From assembly GCA_030267565.1 (NCBI GenBank), contig BRXU01000022.1:206001-270000 (forward strand): 64,000 nt of DNA, given 5' to 3'. Positions within the stretch are counted from its first letter, which is position 1. Each line of letters starts with the position of its first letter. The position numbers were made by a program, and so were the translations under genes. Shown here piece by piece: positions 47,323 to 58,602 of this stretch. A model generated the notes under the pieces. That model was not told the origin of the DNA, made no database searches, and worked only from the letters and a program-made list of their open reading frames with translations. This DNA comes from Pleodorina starrii (Eukaryota > Chlorophyta > Chlorophyceae > Chlamydomonadales > Volvocaceae).

Positions 47323-50029
47323 CGGAAGGGCAGCAGCGCGGAAGGGCAGCAGCGCGGAAGGGCAGCAGCGCGGAAGACACATGGCCGCGGACGGGGCTGG
47401 GACTGGGGAGCAGGACCGGGCAAGGGCGGGGGGTGGGCTGGCAGGCGGGTGGGTGTGGAAGGAAGGAAGAAAGAAAGGGAGTCCGGTTTTGCGCCAGGAG
47501 CGCGGCGGCCCGGCCCCGTGTGAAGCGCAGGCGGTTCAAGGGCTGACGCGCTCCTCAAGGGCTGACGCGCTTCGCCGGCGCTTCAGCGACCGTTACACAT
47601 GCGGGCACGCTGCGGGTGATTAGGAATTCGCGGGAGGGATATGCTAGTCGAATGCAGGGCGCGACCCTCCCTCCTGGGGCCCGGCACCTCACCCGGCTTG
47701 ACGTCCCGGTGCAGAATCCTCAGGTGGTGGCACTGAGCCAGGGTGCGCAGCACGGCGCGCATGTAGCTGGCGGCCTGCCGGGCGAGGGAGCGAGAGGCGG
47801 AGGGGAAATCTGGCGAACAGCGGCGCGACGAGACCGGGACGAGCTCTCTCTTTCTCTCTCTGTCTTTATATATCTCGTTCTCTCTGTCTTGCGCACGCGC
47901 CTCAGGGAGAGCGCTCCAGCATGTTGACTTGTTGAGGCGGTAAGTGCAACCGGACAGCACGAGACACGCCCGCGGTAAGTACACACGCATGCCCACACCA
48001 CCTGGGCATGACACCCGGGCATGACACCTGGGAAGGGAATGGAAGGAGGGAAGGCTCTGCACCGCTGCAATCGTATCGTGGCCCCTCGCCGACAGCCAAG
48101 CCCCATGCATGGCTGGACGTGTGCCGGCCGGCGTCGGCCCATGGCCAGTCAGTTGCGTTGCGTCGAAGAAGAACCGCATCCCTCCACCGCGCTCGCCGAC
48201 GCCCACGCCCACGCCCGACCCCGGCCACCCGCAGTCGACCCCGGGTCCCTCCTGGGCCCAAAAGGTAAGTCGACCGGCCCTGCCCTGGCACCCCCCCCAC
48301 ACACACACCGTGCGTTCGCTGTAGTGGCGCGTGTTGATCCGCTGCAGCAGCTCACCCCCCTGCGCAGAGTCAGGTGCATACGTCGGGTATGTGCGTGGGG
48401 GGGGGGATATCCACGTATAGGCCGGGGGGGATGGGGGCGTGGTGGTGGGTCGCGGATGTGAGATGCGTCATAACGGGATTGGGGCTGGACGGGCTGGGCC
48501 GAAGCACAGCGAGGAGCCGCGGAGGCGGATCGCGGAGGCGCTGCTCGTGTTCCTGCTGCTGCTGCAGCCGCTGCACCAAGGGAACGCGCGCGCACCCGCG
48601 CTGCGCGCCAGGCAAGCCGGTATCGGCCCTCCCCTCCGCCCTTTGTTTCTGGGCGCTGCGCCCCGAGAGCTTCCGTGCTTGTATCTAGTACCCAGCCTGC
48701 TGGTTGTGGTCGCAACCCCAACCCGTCCCGCCACCCCAATCCGGGCAGGCAGCACCGGCGCCACCCCAATCCGGTGGCACCGGCAGCACCGGCGCGCGGC
48801 CAGCAGGAGCTAGAGGCGAGGGGAGGGGGACTCCCAGCCGCTGGCCCTCCCCACGTCCCCAGCCGTTCGTACTGGAATCCAGAGCTGCTACGCAAGCCGG
48901 CCGTCGGTCCCGCAAGGCTGTTCCTGTCCGCGGTTCCCGCCGTCCCCGCGGCGGCCTTGTTTACCTTGCACCATTCCATGACCAGATGCACCGCCTCGTC
49001 ATCCTCAAACACGTCCTCCAGGTGAACCACGTTGAGTGTCTGATGGGTGTAGGGGAGGGGGGGCAGGGGCGGGTGGAGGGGGGCCAGGGGCGGATGATAA
49101 GATATGGTGGCGGTGAGAGGGGGACCGTGAATCGGAAGGGGAGTTTGAAGAGTGAATTTGCAAGATGGAAACAAGAAGTTCTGCGGACGTTGTAGTCTGA
49201 AGGTCGACTAGATGACTGTCAACGTGTCAAGCCTCCCGAAGATAAAACTGCTACCGGACCCCGATACTGCTACCGGAAGGGGAGATAACACCCGCGGATA
49301 CGCCGCGCAGCCAAGACAAGGTGGGAGGCAATAACAACGATAAGGTGGGAGGGCGCTGAGCGCCTCGCCTGCAAATAGGGGGTGTGGTTTACGGCGAGAT
49401 GGCCGACCGGTGCACACGGGGGTAGGGGAGCGTGCGTATGCACTCCGTGCCTGCGGCCGCCGCCGTTTGATGTCCCAACGATGAGTGTGCGTGAGGGCGC
49501 ATTGATGGCCATGGATGCACACGGTTACCTCCGCTGCCCTGGGGTGGGAACACATTCGGTGTGGGAACACCCGTCCCCGGGTTCAGGTTCGCGACTGCCC
49601 ATGGTGATGTTTGGTTTCGTGGTTTCGCCGCGCTCGTGAAGCTGCATGGGTGCCGCTGCTTAGGCGCACCACTACTGGATGGATGCCGCCATCGACTGTA
49701 CTACCGCTGCCCTAGTTCAAACGGAGAACGCTTACCCCTCGCAGACGTCGAAGAATCAAGGCCTCACGGCGGATGTTCTCAAGGTGCTGGTTCTGCTTCG
49801 AATCCGAGACGTTCGGCACGCTTAGCCGTTTCGTAATAGACTTGCACGCGAACTCCTTTCCGGAACCGCGCTCCACAACAACTTTCACAGTGCCAAAACC
49901 TCCTTGTCCAAGCTGCTTTCCAACATCATAGCGATCGTCTAATTTTCCACGGGTAAAGCCCACAAATAGGGGCTGCAGCTTCTCTGCTGGCGGCTCCACC
50001 GGCACATCCCACACATCTATACGCGGCAT
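36386..50029 (-). CDS. CDPK-like protein kinase with very long insert and degenerate EF-hands
   Basis: Nineteen exons, about 1640 aa: 50029-49736, 49039-48965, 48359-48309, 47774-47693, 47260-47210, 46830-46764, 46383-46231, 45816-45721, 44892-44838, 44218-42924, 42814-42465, 41978-about 41740, 41346-40747, 40279-39922, 39581-39064, 38759-38627, 37880-37783, 37378-37223, 36628-36386. Only the exon 12 donor is weak. The kinase domain (about 34-290) is complete: GQGGFG, ACKS lysine, HRDVKPGN, DFG, APEQ, DMWSAG. It is followed by a CDPK-like autoinhibitory junction (APLAHTVVQRLQKFGIESAL). An Ala/Gly/Gln-rich insert of roughly 900 residues follows. The C-terminal calmodulin-like lobe (ELTYEQLSEGLQWLGYRLEP onward) then resumes as in CDPKs. 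Its loops lack most calcium-ligating acids (TVGANEGLTASQF, GPDGRVSMDQL, AVEADAVDFDAF), so calcium regulation is doubtful. Confidence 0.88.
36640..36728. repeat. GTGCGTGAGTGCGTG-type tandem repeat in the last kinase intron
   Basis: Imperfect GTGAGTGCGT/GTGCGTGAGT units run for about 90 bp immediately upstream of the acceptor of the last exon of the CDPK-like gene. In the transcript this is a CA-rich stretch beside the splice acceptor. Confidence 0.75.
37115..37150. repeat. dispersed intronic motif, copy in a kinase intron
   Basis: GTCGCCTACG, then GTCCCTCCGCTGCGGTACC, then a pyrimidine-rich stretch. The same arrangement recurs at 57534-57562, and shorter versions occur in other introns of the window (see findings). 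Confidence 0.55.
40571..40640. repeat. GGTGTGTTTCCAGA minisatellite in a kinase intron
   Basis: Four imperfect units built on GTGTGTTTCCAG lie in the intron between exons 13 and 14 of the CDPK-like gene. Confidence 0.8.
45655..45675. repeat. CCTAAA telomere-like hexamer run
   Basis: Three consecutive CCTAAA units lie in a kinase intron just downstream of exon 8. They resemble algal/plant telomere repeats (CCCTAAA, CCCTAAAA) lacking one C. Confidence 0.6.
47290..47375. repeat. (CAG)n plus 16-bp minisatellite in a kinase intron
   Basis: Ten CAG triplets (47290-47320) run into about four copies of GCGCGGAAGGGCAGCA (47320-47375). Both lie in the intron between exons 4 and 5 of the CDPK-like gene. 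A separate direct repeat, CAAGGGCTGACGCGCT, occurs twice at about 47538-47571. Confidence 0.85.
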
Positions 50030-51329
50030 TCTACACCTTTAAATACCGAATAAAGATGCTGCTATGTCGGTTTCGTAACTGTGTATCATAATTTGAAACA
50101 ATTGCCAGATTTCACATCGGTAACAAACGCCTTCCAGTTTTGCCGTCGCAACGACAAATGTTAAATTCAGGGGCCTAACCATGTGATCGCACAAGGTCCG
50201 GCACGTTTCGTCCATCGCGGTGTCGTACATGCGGTGCTGACGTAACCCGGGTAGGGAGCCAAACTTTGGCATGCCCTGCTAACTTCGTCGGAACCGTAAA
50301 ACTTCCATGGACTATTCAGCGTAAGAGGGTCCCAGAAGCGAAGCCGCCTGGCACTCGAAATACCGCTTAACAACATCCGTTCCTCGGAAGCAACCCCCCA
50401 GCAAGCTGATCCGGTACTCCTCCACTTCTCCTGCCCAGTGCATACCCCAATACCTGTGCATTGCACCCGCCTGTCGTGGAAGCCACTGGTCCATTGTGCT
50501 GGCCCATAACAGATACATCCTGTGAACGGTTGGGGGGTTAAGGGGTTTTGTCGGGAGGCATGCAGCGGGCACGCACATGCCGTGAGGGCGACCAGCACAC
50601 AAGCCCAGCCCCATGTCACGCAGGGGCCGCATCCCCATGTTCCGTGCGAATTGCACGTGCCAGCGCATGACAGGATAGCTGCATGGTCAATGCCAGTCAG
50701 CTTGGGTTATCGTGCATGCACGGTGCGCAGGAGCTCGCCAGGGGGCTGTGTCATGTGTCGCGTTTGCTTGTCCCGGGGGTTTGGAGCCGCTGTTCGCCGC
50801 AAAGCAAGGCAATTTATTGCGGCTGTCGTTCAGCACTGTGCCAACGCCCAAACATCCGAAAGTTGATCCGTCCTTTGCGTCTGTCATTGAGCACCGAGGA
50901 TGAAGGCCCTTGCTTACAGGTCAAGTCAAGCAGAACTCGGAACCTCTCGACAGGGCCTTTAGGTTGCAGCTCGTGCGTGCTGCTTCGTAACCTGTGCATG
51001 CTAGTAAGAGGGAAAGAGACTGGAACGGTCGTCCGACATCCTATTAGTTCACTGGCCGCATGTGGACACTGCCCGCCGCCCCGGCGCAGCTCGCCTCGCG
51101 CACCCACCCGCCCACCCGCACGCAGTGCTGCCTCCCATGACTAATCCGCCAGGCCTGCCTCGTCTCCCAGCCCCCCTTTGCCCGCTCGCAGCCAAGCGAC
51201 TGGGTGCTGGTAGGCAGGTAGGCAGGTAGGCAGGTAGGTAGGTGGGCACAACCTGCACAGTGGCACACATCTGCAGTGAGGACCGATACGGTATCATCTG
51301 CCCTCTCCTCGGGTGCCATCCACCCATCA
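50030..51329. other. intergenic: kinase promoter and MYND gene 3' UTR
   Basis: The left part is upstream of the CDPK-like kinase start. The right part is the 3' flank of the minus-strand MYND gene. A 68-codon minus-strand frame (50312-50518) looks mildly protein-like but has no recognisable family, so it is not called. A GGCAGGTA-type tetranucleotide run lies at 51208-51245. Confidence 0.4.
50914..50918 (-). terminator. candidate TGTAA poly(A) signal of the MYND gene
   Basis: Minus-strand TGTAAG about 412 nt downstream of the MYND stop codon. This distance is ordinary for volvocine 3' UTRs, and it is the first TGTAA after the stop that I found. Confidence 0.5.
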
Positions 51330-51837
51330 TCAGGATACACGCAATCGCTTCTGCCCGGTCCCCGCCGCGGTCATCCCCGCCTCCATCCCCACCGCAACCG
51401 CCACCGCAGCCCCACCGCACTTGACCCCGTGCCCGCCACGCCAGTGCGCCGTCCGGCAGTCGCTGCAGCAGTACCAGGCCGCACCGCAGCGCCCGCAGGC
51501 CGCCAGCCGCAGCCCCACCTCGCTGTCCCCCTCCAGGCTACGGCAGGCGGGGTTAGCGCAGGTGCGTAGCACTGCCGCCTCCACCTCTGCCGGAGAAGCC
51601 AGGGCGCGTAACACTGCCACCATCTGCGGCCCCAGGTGCATGATCATGCGGCCACATCTCCCTGCATCCCCGTCCCCTTCGCCCGCCCGCTGCTCGCCCG
51701 TGCCCCACTCCTGAAGCTGTAACGCTAGGAGCTCAGCACAGTACGCCGTATTGCCGTACTTGCCGTGGGCCCGCAGGTCGGCCGCCAGGCTGCGGACAAG
51801 CTCCGGAGGCCAGTACGACATTGGAGAGGCGGCTCCT

Positions 51838-51869
<32 letters not shown>

Positions 51870-54800
51870 CGGCGCGTCCTCCTCTGCCACCACCGCCGCC
51901 GCCGCCCCACCATCGTTCACAGACCGCTTGTGTCCGACATGGCAGCACCGGTCGCCGCCAACGACGTTCATCCGCCCTCCATCGCTCATCCCGTCACAAC
52001 CGCGGTCGTCACCGCGGTGCGCGCCTTCGCTGCGGCCACCGCCGCCACTACCGCCACCGGCAGGGACGGACCCCGCCGTGTCAGTGGCGGGCGCGGAGGC
52101 CTCGTTGGCAGAACGGCTGCTGGCCGCCTGCTGCTGCCCGACATCCACCGGCGAGGCCACCACAACACCGATCAAAGTAGCAACCAGCAGGGCCTTCCCT
52201 GGTTCGAGACCGCAGGGCTGGATGTCCCGCCGCAGGTGAGCCCATGTCGGGTCCTGGTCCGCCCTCAGAGCTAGCCCCAGGACTGATGCCGCCTGGCACC
52301 GCCGCAGCAAGGACACCCACCACCCGTCACCCGCCTCGCCGCCGCTGCCCTGCAGGCCGCCATCCTTCCTGTCACCGTCAGCAGCTGTGGCACCTGTCGC
52401 ACCCTCTCGGCCGCCACCGGCGCCCGCCGCACCCCGCCCGCCGACCCGTCTGGCGGCGGCCAAGCTGCACATGCAGGACACCTCTACCTTTAGCCGGGAC
52501 TTGAAGAGGGGGACATCGACGTGCCGTCGACACCCTGCTGTGCCCCTGGCGCCTGCAGAGACGCCGCCATCCCAACCAGCCAGGCTGCCAGCGGCGGCAG
52601 CGCCCGCCGTGCCGCCTCCGACGCCACCAGGCCCAGCTGCTGCAGCGCTGGCGCTGGCGGTGCGGAGTGGAGGCCGCCCAGACGCTTCATCTCGGAACCC
52701 GCATCATCCAGCAGCTTGCAGCCCAGGGATATCGCGAGCTCCCGAACGCTTGCCGTACTGCTGCCACCAGGCGTGTCACCGCCTCCACCGCCGCCGCTGC
52801 ACAGCTTGCCCAGCGAGGTGATGAATGCAACCACCTGACGTGGCTCGCCGTGAACCAGCAGCGGGAGGAGCGCGAAGCCCGCGGTGTCGAGCAGCAGGCG
52901 CCGCAGCAGCCGCACCACGGGTCCACCGCTGCCGCCGGTGCTGCTGCAAGGTTCCCTGCCGGCACGGCGCAGGAGGCGCTCCAGGCAGGGCAGCAGTCCG
53001 CCTGCCAGCGCTGCCGCCACATCGGTTGGCGGTTGCCCAGTCAGTAGTGGCGCACCTGCCAATCAAGTTTAAGGGGGGGAGGGTCGCAGGGGAGGGTAGG
53101 GTGTGCCACGCAACAGGCAAGGTGTCGGTGGATACGGAATCACAATTGTTACCTAGGGGCTGTCAAGCCGGCCCATGCAAGCAAGCATGCCACGATGTGC
53201 TCACATCGCCACATGAGATGCGCCTAAGCTGCCAGGCAATGGCCCCATTTCCCGCCAGGCCGCCAAGAGCCGCAACGCAGACCCTCACACCCCACCGCGT
53301 CCTTCCCTCTGCTCACCGCCACTCCCGGCCGCCACCGCCGCCGCTGATGAAGTCGCTCCCTCAGCCGGCTGCTGCCGCTGTGGATGATGAGGATGGGGCC
53401 GCAAGCAGTCGGCGAGCAAAGCCTCTCCGTCCGGCTGCAGCCACCAGGGCACGTGCGCCACGATGTCGACAGTCAACCGCCAACGGTCAACCACTGCCAC
53501 TCCCCACCAATCGGTGGTAGTTGCAGCGGGCCCGGCGCTGATGTGTCGCCGAACCGCCGTTGCGATGCAGCGCAACGCAGCCAAGGCCAGACAGCAGCAG
53601 GCCGTGCCTCGCGGCAACACGACCCGCTGGGGTGAGGCCGCAGGCCGATGTGCTATCCTGTTGCCGCCGCCTCCGCTGCTGCTGCCTCCATACCCACCGG
53701 TATGGTCCGCTGGGTAATGTCCAGTTAATGGACTTGAGAGTGTAATAAGCGATTCGTCAGGAGCCACCGCCACATCCTCTCTCTGCGCCGCCACTAGCCC
53801 CGCCTGCTGCTGCTCCCGCTGTTGTTGCTGCTGCTGCTGCTGCCGAGCCTGCTCCTCCCAATACTGCCCAGACGCCACTGCCAGGCGGCCCAGCCGCAGC
53901 AGTAGATCCAGAACTGGCCGCCAGCCGCCGGATACCGGACAACGGAGCAGGCCACAGGATGCTGCCATGACCAGGTTTTGTAATTGGGTTGTGGTGAGGT
54001 CAGGTGCTACGAGCACGCCCTGGCGCTGGAGCGGATTGTCAGCGCCAGGGACAAAGGCACGCTGCAGACGCTGCATCATTGCGGGTCGCATGAACCGGCC
54101 GCGTGTGGGCGCGCCGTCAGCGGCGCACAGCACCGCCTCCGCCGCCAGGTGAACCAGGGACTGCACATAGCGGCCCGACAAGGCCCGACGGAGGAGGAGG
54201 GTGGCGGAGGGCGGCGGGGGCGGCCTCGCGGCGGCGGCGGCAGTCATGTCACTACCACTTTCACCGGCGCCCACAGCGGGCACCGACGCCACTGGACCCC
54301 CGCTCTGCACACCAGGAGCGGTCAGGGGGAGGTCGGCTGACAGACGCACGTGTGTTATCAGCAAGTGACCGGCAGTTGTGTAGTCCGCCAGGGCTGTGCC
54401 AAGCGTGTTCTGCACCTCTTCAATCGCCCTGCTGCCCGCTGGCCCTCTCCTCAGCGCCGCCGCCGCCGCCGTCAGCAGCTCCAGGGAGGCACGCAATGCC
54501 TGGGCGGTGTGCTCCAGGATGTTGCTGCCCGCCAGGGCAGCCGCCAGCTCGTACATGTACGACACACCACCGGCGGCGGTGTTGCCGTCACCGCAGCCTC
54601 CGTATCCGACACCAGGAGGCGGCTGCTGTCGGCTGCTGGGCTTGTCTTCGTGATGCGGTCGCATTGCAAGCACAACAATGGACGACAGAACACGGCACGT
54701 TGCACTCAGCTCCTCAGCAATGACGGCCGCAAGCTTCCTGGTTCCGGAGCCAGCCCTGTAACGGAGCGCTGCGTCCGCTGTCTGAACTACCGGTACAGTC

Positions 54801-55498
54801 AGAGCCGGCACAGGCGGGAGATTCTCCTTGTTTGCGGAACGCCCCGCGTGCCTGCTACACAGCTTGCGAACCAGCTGCCGTGCTGCTTCGCGCTGGGCGG
54901 CGAGCCTCTGGCTCACGCACTGAAGCGCCTGTGCTTGCAGCAGCGAGCGCGCCCAGCCCACAGCCGCAGCGACCGCCGGTGGCTGGACTGTTGGCTGGGA
55001 GCCGCCGGGGGGGCGGCGGCATGCGAGATCCGCCTGCAACGGCGGCAACGCCAGCAACGCTGAAAACGCCTCCGCGTGAATACGAAGGGCCAAACGCTGA
55101 AGCGTCAACTCGGCGCCATGACTGCCATCCTCGGTCTCCGCAAGGGGCCGGCGGCTCTGGGGGAGGCTGTCGTGGCTCGCAACCGCAGTGATGGTCCGCA
55201 GTGCCCCGAGGAGGGCGGTATCCTGGGCGATGGCCAAGGCCAGGGCCGCGGCCACGCCCCTGTCAGGGTTCATGAGTCCACGCAGCACAGGCTGGAGCAA
55301 GCGGTCCAGCTGGCGGATCAACTGTGTCGGCGGCCCGCTGCCGCATGAACTGCCATGTCCGGCCTGCTCCTGCTGTTGTTGCTGTTGTTGCTGGAGCCGC
55401 TGCCGGCTTTCCTGCAGTAGCCCTGCCGCCGCCGCTGCAAGGCACGACAGGGCGGCTGAAACCTCGGGTGGGAGCATCTGGGTTGCTGGGAGGTCCAT
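51330..55498 (-). CDS. large MYND zinc-finger protein
   Basis: Three exons: 55498-53317, 53055-52577 and 52499-51330, about 1276 aa. The first intron keeps phase 1. The second (77 nt) was placed to reconcile the frame change near 52500; an alternative donor or a base error is possible. The C terminus carries a MYND finger: CANPAC, then CGRCGAAWYCCSDC, then HWRGGHGVKC, giving the zinc-binding Cys/His series. MYND fingers bind proline-rich peptides and act as protein-interaction modules. The finger's style (AAWYCC.C..AHWR.GH) is typical of a family abundant in volvocine genomes. The remaining 1200 residues are Ala/Leu-rich helical sequence with Gln tracts and no SET domain. The ATG at 55498 is in frame with an open stretch preceded by an AG acceptor (GCTCCTCGCCAG), so an upstream exon may exist. 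Confidence 0.8.
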
Positions 55499-55747
55499 CA
55501 GGGGCGAGTCGTTGCAGCCCGCAGGGTCCTGCTGTGGGACTGCCTCCCCTGGCGAGGAGCAGCCGTTAGGAGGGTGGAAGTACGAAGGGGGGGTTTGACG
55601 GTGGCACCAGCCGCCCGCTGTTGGCCGCTATTCAAAGGGCGTTATTACGATACTGTCTTCTGTCGTGAGTTCCTACGTGTAACGTATACAAGAGCTATTG
55701 TGTTGTATTAGCATGTACCGGTAGCTCATAACGGCATCTGATTTGTT

Positions 55748-55811
55748 CAACTGACAACCAATTGTCCAACTGACAACCAATTATTCAACTGATAAACAGT
55801 CCAATTGTCAA
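55748..55811. repeat. 19-bp tandem repeat CAACTGACAACCAATTGTC
   Basis: Two near-perfect units and one or two diverged units lie about 250 bp upstream of the MYND start. Each carries CAACTGA followed by CCAATT/AACAGT. The array is AT-rich against a GC-rich background and could be promoter-associated. Confidence 0.75.
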
Positions 55812-57533
55812 CGCTGTCCGGGTATTGAAATGCCCAAGCACCCCTGTCGCAAGACGATTTAGCTGTTCAGACAGCTTCAGATGTTGGTGGCGGCAGGTGG
55901 CGGCGAAAGGGTGCATACGGCTTCGGCCGTACTTGACGCCGCCTGTTGAGGGCATGGCAATAGCTAGGGTAATATACATACATTTACAGGTTTAGCGCCC
56001 CTGTCCTCAACTCCTTATGCATGCCTAGAACCGTACGTCCTTCACGCGTAAGACATGCACGCACGTTTGGCCATCAAGTACGGCGTGCAGCTGCTGGCGG
56101 TTGGCGCGGTGGGTCGGCCGTTGCCGCGGGCCTCCAGAGGCGGCTGCTGGTCTGACCCGGGGGTTACGGTTGTTGCTGGGCTGTTCGCTGCAACCTACGC
56201 AGAACGCTCGTCCCCGTACAGCCATTCGTAACAAAATCAGCAAAAGGCTTTGGGCAGCCTCCCGAGGCTGCACAACAATTGTATCCCCCCCCGGAACACT
56301 CAGCTGCACGCTGCCCAACATGCACGGCGAGCACGCACGCCGCGGCACTCGAGTACGACAGCGCGCGCCCGGTGCCGTACACGGCCTGCCCAGCGCCCAG
56401 CGCCGGCGGCATGAGGCCGGCGGGCTCGCGGACCGCCGGCGCCATTCCGCCGGCCGGCCGTTACGTCCGGCATGCATGCGAGGCGTCAGCAGCAGGGGGA
56501 CTTCGCTGCGCCAAATGCCAACCCCACCGCCGCCGGCTTCCGGACCGACCGAGGCCCCTCCCGCCTGCTCCACAGCACACCCCGGAATCACCTGGAAGCA
56601 GCCCTTCGACACACACGGGCCCCCGCTGGAAGAAATGTCCTGCCGCGGCGGACTTCGTAGCCGGGTCACCAGCACCCATGCCTGTTACCATGTCCTCCTA
56701 GCCGGCATCCGGAGCAGCTACTCTGGTCGAAACGAAATGAAACACAAAGCAAAAACCTACACCAGGCAAAAATCACGCGGCGCGAACCCCGCACACGTAG
56801 TTCTGTGCCCTCATGATTGTGCCCCCATGACGAACACAGACAGAAACGGTGTTCAGTGCGGCTGCCCAGTGCTTGCGCGGAACCCGCATCGACCCGCGGG
56901 CCGAACCCATGCACTGGAGACTGGACGTCCTGGCCTTATGCCGGACATGCTGCATCCATCCCGCCGCGTAACACTCTGTGCGGCCCCCCAAAGATGGGGT
57001 CATCCCTCAAGGCCGGCCCATGCAAGGCCCAGCACAAGGATCCCTTCGCAAAGTCCCCAGCCCACTGCACGCTTTCCCCAAGCGTCGCGACAAGGTAGTA
57101 CGTCAGTTTCCCCGCTTCCCCTCCCCCAGTCATCAGCGTCCGGTGCTCTGGTCGTCCCCCACCATGTACACATCATCAAGCGCGATGTGCGACACGAGTG
57201 GCCCCAAGGTCCGAGTTATGGTTGGATGTTTACGTGCCTGCCATCATGGCCGGGCGGCTCTGGCCGCTCGCCCCGCCAGTCTATCCACCAGCCTGCGGAG
57301 AGGGAAGCGGCGGGCGGGTAGTAGACAAGGTGAGGCTGCAGCGGTGGAAGCGGCGGGCGCGTATGTCAGCGGTGCTGGGTGGCACCTATAGCGCAGTCAT
57401 TCGCCCGGATGGAGTCATAGAGCGCATAGAAAGCGTCTCGCAGTCCGCTTCCCAGTCCCCGGCATCCATCCACCGATGCAGCCATCCATCGGACGCAGAC
57501 GCCGCTCCGCATCACCCACATGCAGGGTTCTCG

Positions 57534-57562
57534 GTCGCCTACGTCCCTCCGCTGCGGTATCC
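57534..57562. repeat. dispersed motif, second long copy
   Basis: GTCGCCTACGTCCCTCCGCT followed by GCGGTATCC. It matches the 37115-37150 copy apart from a 4-base GTAC insertion there. Confidence 0.55.
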
Positions 57563-57844
57563 ATCATATTACCCACACGCAGGCGACCGGCAGCGGTGGC
57601 GTGTCCGTGGTCATGGGTCCCAAAGCCGTGAGAGCTGCCGCAACGACGCCGCCCACTCCGGCTGCCACCACACACGGCTGCCGGCGTCGCTGGGGCGTGC
57701 GACGACCCAGAAGACGCGGCGCATCGCAGGGATGCGCCCGTTGCGGGGTTCCCTCGAAGGCTACGCCCAGAACGCCCCCTCCCTGCCTCCCTCCCGCCCT
57801 CCCAACCTCCCGCCCGCCCTCCCTGCCTCTTCCTCCGCACCCAC

Positions 57845-58602
57845 TTTTGCACATAGGGTGTGAGCGCAATCGCCGCCGGCACTTTGAGCGGGATGAGCAT
57901 TTTGGAGCACAGGAAGGCGAGCGCCAAATTGGAACCCTTGCCGATCAGCATGCGCTCCACAAACGACGGCTCCTTGCCGTCCTCCTCCTCGTCTGAATTT
58001 AATTGGATCAGGTGGGCGGACAAGCGCAGCGGGCACAGCAGGAGGCCCGTCGCAGGGGACAGGGGCTATGAGGGGGCACATGGGCCGCGTGTGCTGCGTA
58101 ATCTGCCGCCCGCCAGTCCCGGAAGTGACCTCCGAACATGGAGGCTAGGGGTAAGCCTGTCTACGCAAGCGAGCCACTGTTGTGCATCCTCGCCGTGGCG
58201 CCTCAATGCTCCAACCGGTGACTCCCTTTCCGGTCCTTCCCGCCGCGCCCTATGTTGGGGGCATGGGTTGCGGCGGGCTGTGCACCCACGGAGCGACAGG
58301 CGTGCGGGCCACGTAGCACGTACCCTTCTTCATACCCAATAGCGCCCGTACATCCACGTGGCTTTCGATCGCGACATAGAAGCCTGCATGGCGAGGGAAC
58401 ATCCGGCAATCCCGGTGAGCCAACCTCCGAGGTGCTCGGAGGACGGGAGACGTTGGACTGTCACCGGCCGGCCTCACTTACTTGCAGTGACGCAAGTCGA
58501 GAGCCCGAAGTAGGTATAGATGCCTGTCTTGCCATACTTTTTCAGACCCGCCTTTAAATTGGAAAAGTTAAAGCGCGAGGCCAGCGTCGACGGCGAAGCC
58601 AT
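57845..58602 (-). CDS. DUF1279 / FAM210-like small membrane protein (3' end unresolved)
   Basis: Exons 58602-58482, 58383-58324 and 57992-57845 join in phase. They read MASPSTLASRFNF..., LKKYGKTGIYTYFGLSTC, SFYVAIESHVDVRALLGMKK, an acidic linker (DEEEDGKEP) and GKGSNLALAFLCSKMLIPLK with VPAAIALTPYVQK. This is the DUF1279 pattern: a KYGK..., first membrane helix, VDV motif, second helix and P(V/I)..A.TP motif. The family includes mitochondrial/plastid FAM210-type proteins of poorly defined role. The frame can also read through beyond 57845 to a stop at 57415, but that tail is Gly/Arg-rich and unlike the family; plant members end shortly after this point. A donor AAAA|GTGGGT at 57845 suggests a further small terminal exon that I could not place. 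Confidence 0.75.

Larger units (their letters stand above)
55499..57844. other. intergenic: MYND promoter and DUF1279 gene 3' part
   Basis: No confident gene. The stretch may include a first exon of the MYND gene and the terminal exon of the DUF1279 gene; neither could be fixed. Plus-strand frame 56101-57321 and its antisense partners lack motifs. It contains a 19-bp tandem repeat (annotated) and a copy of the dispersed motif (annotated). Confidence 0.35.

Noticed and set aside
50312..50518. 68-codon minus-strand frame starting MYLLWASTMDQWLPRQ
   Set aside because: Protein-like composition, but no family recognised, no exon structure and it lies in the kinase promoter region. Not enough to call.
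56101..57321. 406-codon plus-strand frame
   Set aside because: Composition-driven open frame in GC-rich spacer. Antisense frames of similar length occur over the same bases, and there are no motifs.
57415..57844. read-through C-terminal extension of the DUF1279 protein
   Set aside because: Gly/Arg-rich and unlike the family, which ends soon after the second helix. A splice donor at 57845 is a better explanation.
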